A stretch of DNA of 5,240 nt from Opitutales bacterium (GCA_007132315.1 SLOW01000249.1:1-5240); one strand, 5' to 3'; shown: positions 1 through 5,240, numbered from the stretch's first letter. The notes: generated by a model from the sequence alone, not told the origin. Made by a program: numbers and translations.

Positions 1-98
1 AGAACCGCGGAAGAGGAGGGAGGAGGTTCGCAAAGGAATCGGGGGGCAGGGAATCATTCTTAAACAAAGGATTGTTCTTTGGCTCTGGGGTTTTTAAC

Positions 99-125
99 CG
101 CGGATTACGCCGAGTACGCGGAATA
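99..125 (+). repeat. Three tandem copies of a 9-bp unit
   Basis: Three back-to-back 9-mers are visible: CGCGGATTA (99-107), CGCCGAGTA (108-116) and CGCGGAATA (117-125). They follow a TTTTTAAC lead-in at 91-98. The consensus is CGCGGANTA. Degenerate tandem units of this look are common in spacers of GC-rich bacterial genomes, but I assign no function. The unit length is a multiple of three, which is why a reading frame stays open through it. Confidence 0.7.
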
Positions 126-203
126 AGAGAAAGGCCCCGGATCCCAGAACCAAAGACTCCCCGTACTTGGCGGTTCCGATTTCCTCGCCCTTCTTTTTTT
201 CGA

Positions 204-240
204 TTGCACCGTGCAAACGACCGCTCCAAGAATCATGATT
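204..240. promoter_or_regulatory. Two short palindromes upstream of the barrel gene
   Basis: TTGCAC-C-GTGCAA (204-216) is a perfect inverted repeat with 6-bp arms around one central base. AATCATGATT (231-240) is a perfect 10-bp palindrome. Both lie 50-86 bases before the ATG at 290, where an operator or promoter would be expected. A weak -10-like CATGAT overlaps the second palindrome, but no good -35 element sits at the right spacing. Function is inferred from position only. Confidence 0.25.
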
Positions 241-277
241 ACAGTAGGAATGGTGAGAGTTGAACCACGTTGATGGG

Positions 278-283
278 AAGGAG
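278..283 (+). promoter_or_regulatory. Ribosome binding site deciding the start at 290
   Basis: AAGGAG lies 6 bases before the ATG at 290. This favours that codon over the in-frame TTG at 260, which has no Shine-Dalgarno sequence and would add ten residues in front of the signal peptide. Confidence 0.8.
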
Positions 284-289
284 TTGAAG

Positions 290-766
290 ATGATTACGAA
301 GAATTCGCGTTGGGTGCTCTTTGTAGCGCCGTTACTTGTATTAACGCCGCTGCATGGCCAGCACCATCGGGAAAGTCCGTTGGGAGTGGGCGTGATTGTG
401 GGTGAACCGACCGGATTGAGCGCCAAGTACTGGATGGATGAAACCAGCGCCCTGGATGCCGGTCTCGGCTGGTCGTTTGAAGGGCGTACCTCGTTGCATA
501 TTCACGGCAGTTACTTGTTTCACGATTTCGATTTGATTCCCGTGGAAAAGGGACGTTTGCCTTTGTATGTCGGGGTGGGGGGACGCTTCAAAGCGCGCAG
601 CGGTCAAAGCGACCGGCTCGGTATGCGGGTTCCATTCGGAGCGGCGTATCATGTGGAGGACTTTCCACTGGACGTGTTCGCGGAAATCGTCCCGATTCTC
701 GACGTGGTGCCCAGTTCGCGCTTCAGCCTGAACGCAGCCATCGGCGTGCGGTTTTATTTCGAGTGA
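290..766 (+). CDS. Small outer-membrane beta-barrel protein, DUF3996/BAPKO_0422-like
   Basis: The product is 158 residues. An N-terminal signal peptide has a charged start (MITKNSR), a hydrophobic core at about 8-21 and a likely signal peptidase I site near LHG-Q (23/24). The mature part alternates polar and hydrophobic residues as in a barrel: GVGVIVGEPTGLSAKYW (32-48), LDAGLGWSF (55-63), LHIHGSYLFHDFDLI (69-83), LPLYVGVGGRF (90-100), PLDVFAEIVPILDVVP (126-141) and a final strand LNAAIGVRFYF (147-157). The GEPTGLSAKYW and LDVFAEIVPILDVVP segments match my memory of the DUF3996/BAPKO_0422 outer-membrane family, first described in Borrelia. Its role is unknown, with a porin-like or structural barrel as a possibility. 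The final residue is Glu, after the FYF that would be the usual aromatic barrel end. The gene is monocistronic and convergent with the HAD gene. A small OmpA- or OmpW-like barrel is the alternative. Confidence 0.82.
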   Translation: MITKNSRWVLFVAPLLVLTPLHGQHHRESPLGVGVIVGEPTGLSAKYWMDETSALDAGLGWSFEGRTSLHIHGSYLFHDFDLIPVEKGRLPLYVGVGGRFKARSGQSDRLGMRVPFGAAYHVEDFPLDVFAEIVPILDVVPSSRFSLNAAIGVRFYFE

Positions 767-841
767 CAGCTTCCCAACCCGGCACCAGGTTGAAAGCCTT
801 TGGCGTCTCGCCACCCGATTTGGTCGCAATCCGCCGTCAGG

Positions 842-855
842 TCGGTGCTTGAGCC
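842..855 (-). repeat. Intergenic repeat, partial copy 1
   Basis: TCGGTGCTTGAGCC on the plus strand differs from copy 3 (TCGGTGCTTCAGCC at 963-976) by a single base. This is the shortest and weakest member of the family. Confidence 0.4.
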
Positions 856-926
856 GGCGGCGTGGCGCGGGAAGGGTGGCGTGCCTTGTGGGGCGTGGTG
901 GAGGGGGTGTGCGGGGCCGGCTTATG

Positions 927-946
927 TCCGAAGCACGGCGCTACGG
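927..946 (+). repeat. Intergenic repeat, copy 2
   Basis: TCCGAAGCACGGCGCTACGG shares the core GAAGC-CGGCGCTAC with the copies at 1027-1048 and 1859-1882. GCCG at 916-919 can pair with CGGC at 936-939, so it may form a hairpin. Confidence 0.5.
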
Positions 947-957
947 AGATCCTCAGA

Positions 958-976
958 GTAGATCGGTGCTTCAGCC
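958..976 (-). repeat. Intergenic repeat, copy 3
   Basis: GTAGATCGGTGCTTCAGCC matches the copy at 1859-1877 in 15 of 19 positions by hand alignment. TCGG (963-966) can pair with CCGA (976-979). Confidence 0.5.
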
Positions 977-1026
977 CGACCTTCAGAGACTCGAGTCGCG
1001 CGTTCCTTTTCGCGCTGCCACCCGAC

Positions 1027-1048
1027 GCCGCCTGAAGAGCGGCGCTAC
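1027..1048 (+). repeat. Intergenic repeat, copy 4, abutting the HAD stop codon
   Basis: The core CTGAAGAGCGGCGCTAC (1032-1048) matches the reverse complement of the copy at 1859-1882 at all but one position. CGCCGC (1026-1031) pairs with GCGGCG (1039-1044) around a 7-base loop. The element overlaps the first base of the HAD stop codon on the other strand, so it sits directly at the 3' end of that gene and could act as a transcript-end hairpin. It has no T-tract. Confidence 0.6.
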
Positions 1049-1767
1049 TAAATGGGTTGCAAGGTCATATCGAGGATTTCGCGAAGGTCCCGGATCGTCG
1101 GATGGTCGCTGGCGGATTCCGGATCGTCGCGAATCAGGACGGCGTTCCAGCCGGCCGCTTGGGCCGGACGGATGTCGTGTTCGACGCTGTCACCGACATG
1201 GAGCAGGTGTTCGGGAGCCACATTGAGGTCCGACGCGACGATGTCGAACACACGTGGATGGGGCTTTTTCCAACCGATTTCGGCGGAGATGAACAACCGG
1301 TCGAATTGCCGGTCGAGCCCCGCATCCGCGAGAAGCGGCCTAAGCCGGGAGTCCCAGTTGGAGAGGACCGCCGTCCTGATACCCCCGTTTTGCAGAGCTG
1401 CGAGAACCTCGCGGGTGTGCTCTCGTATTCGCCAGCGACGGAACTCCGCGAATGTGTCCCAGATTTTCCTGAAGATGTCGCGCATCCTGTCCTCCGGTAG
1501 GACGTCGCTCAAGGTCGATTCGACGATACGGAACCACTGTTCCCGTTCCATGGCTTCGCCGGTTTGACCTGTGGAACCCGAGGCACCGGCGGCCTTCCAT
1601 GCCCGGATAAACCCCGCTTCCAGAGCGGCCGGATCCGAGTCGAAGCCATGATCGGCCAAAACCTCCGCATACACGGCCCCCACGTACGGATGCGGGAAGA
1701 GCAAGGTGCCGCCGATATCGAATGTGACGGCCCGCATCGGCTTTGCAATATTGACAGGCGGATTCAT
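1048..1767 (-). CDS. HAD-superfamily (subfamily IA) hydrolase
   Basis: The product is 239 residues from the ATG at 1767. All four haloacid dehalogenase motifs are visible. Motif I is VTFDIGGTLL with nucleophile Asp17. Motif II is TAVLSNWDSR with Ser136. Motif III is IGWKKPHPRVFD with Lys168. Motif IV is LHVGDSVEHDI with Asp193 and Asp198. A helical cap of about 90 residues lies between motifs I and II, as in subfamily IA. The DIGGT and GDSVEHDI wording resembles the DREG-2/HDHD3-like group. Position Asp+2 of motif I is Gly, whereas phosphatases normally have Asp there as general acid/base, so the reaction and substrate are open. The protein is cytosolic, with no signal peptide. The start is uncertain: an in-frame TTG at 1839 gives 263 residues and an ATG at 1737 gives 229. 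None has a good ribosome binding site, and conservation probably begins at MRAVTFD (1737). It is probably transcribed separately from the kinase gene upstream. Confidence 0.85.
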   Translation of the reverse strand: MNPPVNIAKPMRAVTFDIGGTLLFPHPYVGAVYAEVLADHGFDSDPAALEAGFIRAWKAAGASGSTGQTGEAMEREQWFRIVESTLSDVLPEDRMRDIFRKIWDTFAEFRRWRIREHTREVLAALQNGGIRTAVLSNWDSRLRPLLADAGLDRQFDRLFISAEIGWKKPHPRVFDIVASDLNVAPEHLLHVGDSVEHDIRPAQAAGWNAVLIRDDPESASDHPTIRDLREILDMTLQPI

Positions 1768-1858
1768 CGTCAGAGGAAAGTGACCCTCTAAGACCCGAAC
1801 CGTTGTCTGCTTGAAGTCAAGTTTTTCATCGCGATGCAAGAGCTACTTGCGGAGCAGG

Positions 1859-1882
1859 GTAGCGCCGCGCTTCAGCCGGCGC
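1859..1882 (-). repeat. Intergenic repeat, copy 5 (most symmetrical)
   Basis: This copy lies in the spacer before the HAD gene, in the orientation opposite to copy 4. GCGCCG (1862-1867) pairs with CGGCGC (1877-1882). The stem extends inward by GC/GC past one bulged base to a TTCA loop. It is the copy with the best hairpin. Confidence 0.6.
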
Positions 1883-1926
1883 ACGGAGCTCACAGGGTAC
1901 ACGTGCGGACGAGAATGAGAATGTCC

Positions 1927-1950
1927 AAGAAAACGAGAGGTTTCCCTCGT
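1927..1950 (-). terminator. Rho-independent terminator of the ketosynthase-kinase operon
   Basis: Read on the minus strand, ACGAGGG-AAAC-CTCTCGT folds into a 7-bp stem with one G-T wobble and a 4-base loop. It runs straight into TTTTCTT. It lies about 50 bases after the kinase stop codon, as expected for the end of the transcript. It would separate the kinase operon from the HAD gene. Confidence 0.6.
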
Positions 1951-1973
1951 GCAGGATGGTCGGGAATTGTCGC

Positions 1974-1998
1974 AGTTTGCGGTTCCGCTCCGCAAACT
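1974..1998 (-). other. Perfect 9-bp stem-loop at the kinase stop codon
   Basis: AGTTTGCGG (1974-1982) and CCGCAAACT (1990-1998) are perfect inverted arms around a 7-base loop. The stem begins at the last base of the kinase TAA. No T-run follows on either strand, so it is not a standard intrinsic terminator. It may protect the 3' end of the mRNA or assist the terminator at 1927-1950. Confidence 0.5.
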
Positions 1999-4196
1999 TA
2001 CTGTCGGGCTTCTTGTTCGACGGAATGCGATGTATTTTCGAGCTCCGTCATGCGTGACGGAAGGTTTACTTCGACCACGGACCCTTTTCCCGGGGCGCTG
2101 GTGAGCGTGATGGTGCCTTCGTGTAGATGGGCGATTTTTCGGCAAATTGCCAATCCAAGCCCCGCGCCGCGTTCGTTCTCCCCGGAGTCCTTCGTCGTGA
2201 AATACGGGGTGAAAACACGCTTCTGAAGGTGTTTCGGAATGCCCTGCCCGTAATCGGTAACCGTAATCCGGTACCAGACACCATTGGTGTCCGTTCTGGA
2301 GAATCTTTCGGCCTCCAGGCGGATGATCGACCCCTTGGGGGATGCATCAATCGCGTTGATGATCAGGTTTGAGAACAAACGCTGAAGCAGAACTGAATCG
2401 ACGAAAATATGGAGAGGACGCTCAAAATCCCGCTGAATGTCGATTGCTTTTTGGCCGATTCGGTGTTGGCAAAGGCGAACGCTTTCATCAAGGACAACGG
2501 ACAGGTCGATCGCCTGACAGTGGGGCGTTAGTTTGTTACTAAAAAAAAGCGACTCTTTCAGGTAGTTTTGAATAGCGTCGATGTTCTTGCGCACTATGCC
2601 GAATAACTGGTTATGACCTGTGGAAGTGTCTTCATCACCCTCTTCCAGGTTCGCGTCGATCAACTGAAAGTAGGTGTTGATTGGCGTGAAGAGATTGTTC
2701 AAGTCATGGGCCAAGCCTTTCGACATAACTCCCACAAGTTCCAATTCTTCCTGGGCTTCGATCTGTCGCTTCAGTCGAATCTGATTGATGACCAAACTCG
2801 CATTGCGGCACGTTTCGGACAGCAGGGTGATGTCCTGCGGTGTGTACGGGGTGTTGTCCGATTTTTTGTCGAGAATGAGGAATCCAAAAAGGTTTGTGGC
2901 CGATTGCAGGGGGAAACAGAACTCGGCTTGAATACCCCTGAGTTGAATGGTTTGCGCCAGCGGCTTGCCGGCGAGCACGCCGCTGAATCCGGGCTGATAA
3001 TTCTCTCCCACGGCCAGGTAGCCTTTGCCGGTTTCGAGAAGCGCGGCGATCAGAGGCGAGGATTCGTTGATTGTGAGGTCTTCGGGTCTGATGTTGTCGG
3101 GGTAGTGCTTTGTGATCACGAATCTCTTGGAGCGTTCGTCCCTGATAAGGATCGCGAACCGCGACACCTTGACCGTCGCGATGAGCAAAAATTGGATGTC
3201 TTCCAGTAGTTGTTCGCCGTCCGTATAGTATTGAATGGATTTGTTGAACGTTCGAATCTTATCGTGGTACTCGAAATTGTCGCCAAGGATGGTGCGTTCC
3301 AGTTTTTCCGATGACGCTCCCAGCAATCGCGGGAACAAAATTGACACGATGACAATGCTAAGAAGGAGGAGGCTGATGGATATGGCGGCGGCTTCCTGGG
3401 TGATGTGATCGGGGAAAACGAATGATGCGATCGCGAAGAGCAGTAGCAGGCAAATCAACAGGAAAAGAATGCGGATGATCTGGGCCGAAAATCGGCCAAG
3501 ATTGATATGCACGTCCAGAAGCTGATGCTGCAGCAAGCTGTAGGCGATCACTGTTCCGTAAAGCACGGCCGCCAGAGTGCCCCACGGATATACCGGAATA
3601 TCGGTAAACGGATAGGTGAATATTCCGAGGATTGGCAGCACATCGTTGATTCCGAAAAAAACGAAAATCGATTGTCCGAAGATGAGGAAATCGAGTTTTC
3701 GCCTCTGGAGAATCGATGCTGTAGTACTGCGGTGTTTTAATAAAAGGACGAATATTGAAGCTGTTATCGAGGAAAATAGTATTGGGCTGAATATCCAAAA
3801 CCCAGGGCCTGCTTGGGTATAATAGGCGTATTCTGTCCTTGTCACATCACTTATGTAAAAGTCAGTAAAGTTTGTCGCCGACATTAAAATAGTAAACGCA
3901 TATAGGGCGGGAGGAACCCACTTGGCTTTCAGGTCTGCGATGAGGATTGACAGGTGGACCAGGCAGACCGGAATGAATAGAACGCCAAAGTGCAGAAATC
4001 TTCCCCAAAAAATCGCGGCATCCGGCGTTTTGACCAGGAACATTTGAAAGGTGCCGAAGTTCCAAACGGCGATAGCGCATCCGAGGAGAAAAAATACTTT
4101 ATTGGCGGTTTGTTTTGTGTTACACGAAATAACGAAGGCCGCAACCAAGAGATTCCAAACGGCAGCAAGAAGGGGCGTCCAGTACAGCGGGGTCAT
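1998..4196 (-). CDS. Multi-pass membrane sensor histidine kinase (7TM-type N-terminus, GAF, HATPase)
   Basis: The product is 732 residues. Residues 1-222 hold seven hydrophobic segments, resembling the histidine-kinase 7TM sensor domain. Two more follow at about 241-261 and 270-289. A linker leads to a GAF-like domain (about 325-470) and a short coiled coil (471-490). The dimerisation/phosphoacceptor helix has GLAHDLNNLFTPI with His497. The ATPase domain shows the N box LFSNLIINAIDAS (Asn610, Asn614), G1 DYGQGIP (Asp648), F box VFTPYFTTK (662-669) and G2 GAGLGLAI (677-684). All residues needed for autophosphorylation appear present. No receiver domain is attached and no response regulator lies in the window. 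The layout recalls PrsK-like kinases, but the H box does not look like the PrsK one as I remember it. The ATG sits in an ATGA overlap with the ketosynthase stop, without a strong ribosome binding site, so translation is probably coupled. The signal sensed is unknown. Confidence 0.9.
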   Translation of the reverse strand: MTPLYWTPLLAAVWNLLVAAFVISCNTKQTANKVFFLLGCAIAVWNFGTFQMFLVKTPDAAIFWGRFLHFGVLFIPVCLVHLSILIADLKAKWVPPALYAFTILMSATNFTDFYISDVTRTEYAYYTQAGPGFWIFSPILFSSITASIFVLLLKHRSTTASILQRRKLDFLIFGQSIFVFFGINDVLPILGIFTYPFTDIPVYPWGTLAAVLYGTVIAYSLLQHQLLDVHINLGRFSAQIIRILFLLICLLLLFAIASFVFPDHITQEAAAISISLLLLSIVIVSILFPRLLGASSEKLERTILGDNFEYHDKIRTFNKSIQYYTDGEQLLEDIQFLLIATVKVSRFAILIRDERSKRFVITKHYPDNIRPEDLTINESSPLIAALLETGKGYLAVGENYQPGFSGVLAGKPLAQTIQLRGIQAEFCFPLQSATNLFGFLILDKKSDNTPYTPQDITLLSETCRNASLVINQIRLKRQIEAQEELELVGVMSKGLAHDLNNLFTPINTYFQLIDANLEEGDEDTSTGHNQLFGIVRKNIDAIQNYLKESLFFSNKLTPHCQAIDLSVVLDESVRLCQHRIGQKAIDIQRDFERPLHIFVDSVLLQRLFSNLIINAIDASPKGSIIRLEAERFSRTDTNGVWYRITVTDYGQGIPKHLQKRVFTPYFTTKDSGENERGAGLGLAICRKIAHLHEGTITLTSAPGKGSVVEVNLPSRMTELENTSHSVEQEARQ

Positions 4197-5240
4197 TCGA
4201 ATTTCTTGAGCAAGAGGCAGGAGTTTTTTCCGCCGAAACCCGAGTTGAGATTTAAGACTGTGCGAATAGGAAACGGATTGCTATATTGTGGTGTGTAATC
4301 CAAGTCGCAATCTGGGTCTGGGTCCGTAAGGTTGGCGGTCGGAGGGATTGTGCCGGTTTTGATTGCCATGGCGCAAATTACTGTTTCAACTGCTCCGGAT
4401 CCGCCGAGAAGGTGGCCTGTGACTGGCTTCGTGCTGCTGGTTTTTAGCTTCTTTGCGTGCGACCCGAAAAAGGTCTTTACTCCGCGCGTCTCTACGATGT
4501 CGTTTGAATGGGTTGCCGTGCCGTGGAAGTTAATATAATCAACTTCTTCTGGGAGAAGGTGGGCGTTGCGAAGCGCTTGATAGATCGCATGCTGGATTCC
4601 AAGTCCTTCCGGATGTGGAGAAACCGAGTGGTACGCTTCAGCACAACGGCCGTGGCTGGCAATTTCCGCGTAGATTTTTGCACCGCGACTTAGGGCATGG
4701 GAAAGATCTTCGATGACTAAATAGCCCGAACCCTCGCCCAAGAGGAAACCGTCGCGACGGCTATCAAACGGTTTCATGGCGTTCGAGGGCTCTTCGTTTT
4801 GAGATGTCATCACCTTGGTTTTGCAAAAGCCGGCGAAAATTGGCGGAAAAAACGTCGCTTCCGCTCCGCCTGCGATGACGATCTCGGCTTCATCTTCGCG
4901 AATGAGGTTTAGGGCATGTCCAATGGCATCATTGCCAGAGGCGCTTCCGGAGCATACGGTCAGCGCGTGGCCTCTGGATCCCAGGTGTAAAGCGATCTCT
5001 CCGCTGCCTCCGCCGCAGTAAGCGTTGAAGAGCAAGAACGGGCTCATTCGACGATACCCTTCTTTATGGTACGAGGATTCGGCGCGAAAGGCTCCTTCGT
5101 CGTTGCTCATTGATGTGCCTTCAACGACGCCTACACGTTTGGGATCCAGGTTTGTCACGTCGATACCGGCATCCCGTATCGCCAGCATGGAGGCAGCGAT
5201 ACCGTATTTGAGGGAGAGGTCGAGGCGGCGGGCGACCTTG
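4193..5240 (-). CDS. FabF-like beta-ketoacyl-ACP synthase with Ser for catalytic Cys (5' partial)
   Basis: Visible residues number 348, and the frame is open to the right edge. About 60-70 N-terminal residues are missing relative to E. coli FabF (413). The thiolase-fold condensing-enzyme pattern is clear: KYGIAAS near the start, GGAEA, DGFLLGEGSGYLVIED, NFHGTATHSND (catalytic His, codon 4523-4525), SSTKPVTGHLLGGSGA (Lys and second catalytic His, codon 4412-4414) and GFGGKN near the C-terminus. Against FabF ATACTSG, this protein reads CSGSASG in an ungapped alignment from the shared PF through to SG. The nucleophile Cys is therefore Ser (AGC, 4943-4945). GFGGTN has become GFGGKN. Normal KAS enzymes condense acyl chains with malonyl-ACP in fatty-acid or polyketide synthesis. 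This one may use Ser, may only decarboxylate, or may act as a non-condensing chain-length partner. The stop overlaps the kinase start by 4 bases. An ATG at 5186-5188 is internal, not the start. Confidence 0.92.
   Translation of the reverse strand, partial: KVARRLDLSLKYGIAASMLAIRDAGIDVTNLDPKRVGVVEGTSMSNDEGAFRAESSYHKEGYRRMSPFLLFNAYCGGGSGEIALHLGSRGHALTVCSGSASGNDAIGHALNLIREDEAEIVIAGGAEATFFPPIFAGFCKTKVMTSQNEEPSNAMKPFDSRRDGFLLGEGSGYLVIEDLSHALSRGAKIYAEIASHGRCAEAYHSVSPHPEGLGIQHAIYQALRNAHLLPEEVDYINFHGTATHSNDIVETRGVKTFFGSHAKKLKTSSTKPVTGHLLGGSGAVETVICAMAIKTGTIPPTANLTDPDPDCDLDYTPQYSNPFPIRTVLNLNSGFGGKNSCLLLKKFE

Larger units (their letters stand above)
1..289. other. Upstream intergenic spacer, no supported gene
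   Basis: I see no credible gene here. One plus-strand frame stays open from the left edge to about 263, but its translation is Arg/Pro-rich and low in complexity, it runs through a tandem repeat, and it has no ribosome binding site. The spacer holds a homopurine tract (9-26), a G-rich stretch (41-52), a 9-bp tandem repeat (99-125), two short palindromes (204-216 and 231-240) and the ribosome binding site of the next gene. No clear sigma-70 promoter is visible, although the downstream gene must be transcribed from within or before this spacer. Confidence 0.6.
767..1047. other. Convergent G-rich spacer with repeats
   Basis: This spacer separates the plus-strand barrel gene from the minus-strand HAD gene. 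It holds a small perfect hairpin (TGGCG-TCT-CGCCA, 801-813) without a T-tract, a G-rich plus strand at 869-920, and four copies of a short repeat (842-855, 927-946, 958-976, 1027-1048). No convincing gene is present. The long open plus-strand frame beginning near 849 is Arg/Gly-rich and runs antisense into the HAD gene. Confidence 0.65.

Noticed and set aside
3..263. Open plus-strand frame from the left edge through about 263
   Set aside because: It is Arg/Pro-rich and low in complexity, passes through the 9-bp tandem repeat, has no ribosome binding site and resembles no family.
775..792. CAACC/GGTTG inverted repeat as terminator of the barrel gene
   Set aside because: It has only 5 bp of stem, an 8-base loop and no T-tract.
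801..813. TGGCG-TCT-CGCCA hairpin as an intrinsic terminator
   Set aside because: The stem is perfect but short and no T-run follows on either strand.
849..1226. Plus-strand open frame of 125 residues
   Set aside because: It is Arg/Gly-rich, crosses intergenic repeats and runs antisense through the end of the HAD gene, which has all its family motifs.
1768..1839. 24-residue N-terminal extension of the HAD protein from a TTG at 1839
   Set aside because: It lies before the conserved domain, starts with TTG and lacks a ribosome binding site. It is kept only as an alternative start.
842..1882. CRISPR array
   Set aside because: The repeat copies are imperfect, occur in both orientations and have irregular spacing, with the HAD gene between them.
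2613..3209. Plus-strand open frame of 198 residues
   Set aside because: It is entirely antisense to the GAF and phosphoacceptor region of the kinase gene, with no recognisable motifs.
5186..5188. ATG as the true start of the ketosynthase
   Set aside because: The frame stays open to the right edge and the residues before it (KYGIAAS) match the conserved FabF segment, so the gene is truncated by the window.

Overview
This is a bacterial window with four protein-coding genes. The taxon cannot be fixed from sequence alone. The outer-membrane barrel with a signal peptide shows a Gram-negative (diderm) cell. The GC-rich, repeat-decorated intergenic spacers and the mix of families are reminiscent of the PVC/FCB lineages (for example Verrucomicrobiota or Kiritimatiellota), but this is a low-confidence impression.

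Layout. Positions 1-289 are non-coding spacer, with a homopurine tract, a 9-bp tandem repeat and two short palindromes. A plus-strand gene (290-766) encodes a small exported beta-barrel protein resembling the DUF3996/BAPKO_0422 family. Positions 767-1047 are a G-rich convergent spacer holding several copies of a short hairpin-forming repeat. All remaining genes are on the minus strand. A HAD-superfamily hydrolase lies at 1048-1767. A spacer at 1768-1997 carries one more repeat copy and a good intrinsic-terminator candidate. A 732-residue membrane sensor histidine kinase occupies 1998-4196. A FabF-like beta-ketoacyl-ACP synthase occupies 4193-5240, and its N-terminus lies beyond the right edge.

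How the genes work together. The ketosynthase and kinase reading frames overlap by 4 bases (ATGA), so they are almost certainly one transcript with translational coupling. That transcript appears to end at the hairpin plus T-tract at about 1927-1950, and the HAD gene then forms a separate unit. The most notable point is that the ketosynthase has Ser where FabF-type enzymes have the acyl-accepting Cys, while both catalytic His residues and the conserved Lys remain. A Cys-less ketosynthase fused by overlap to an orphan multi-pass sensor kinase suggests the right end of the window enters a lipid or polyketide-type biosynthetic locus with its own sensor. That link is inference.
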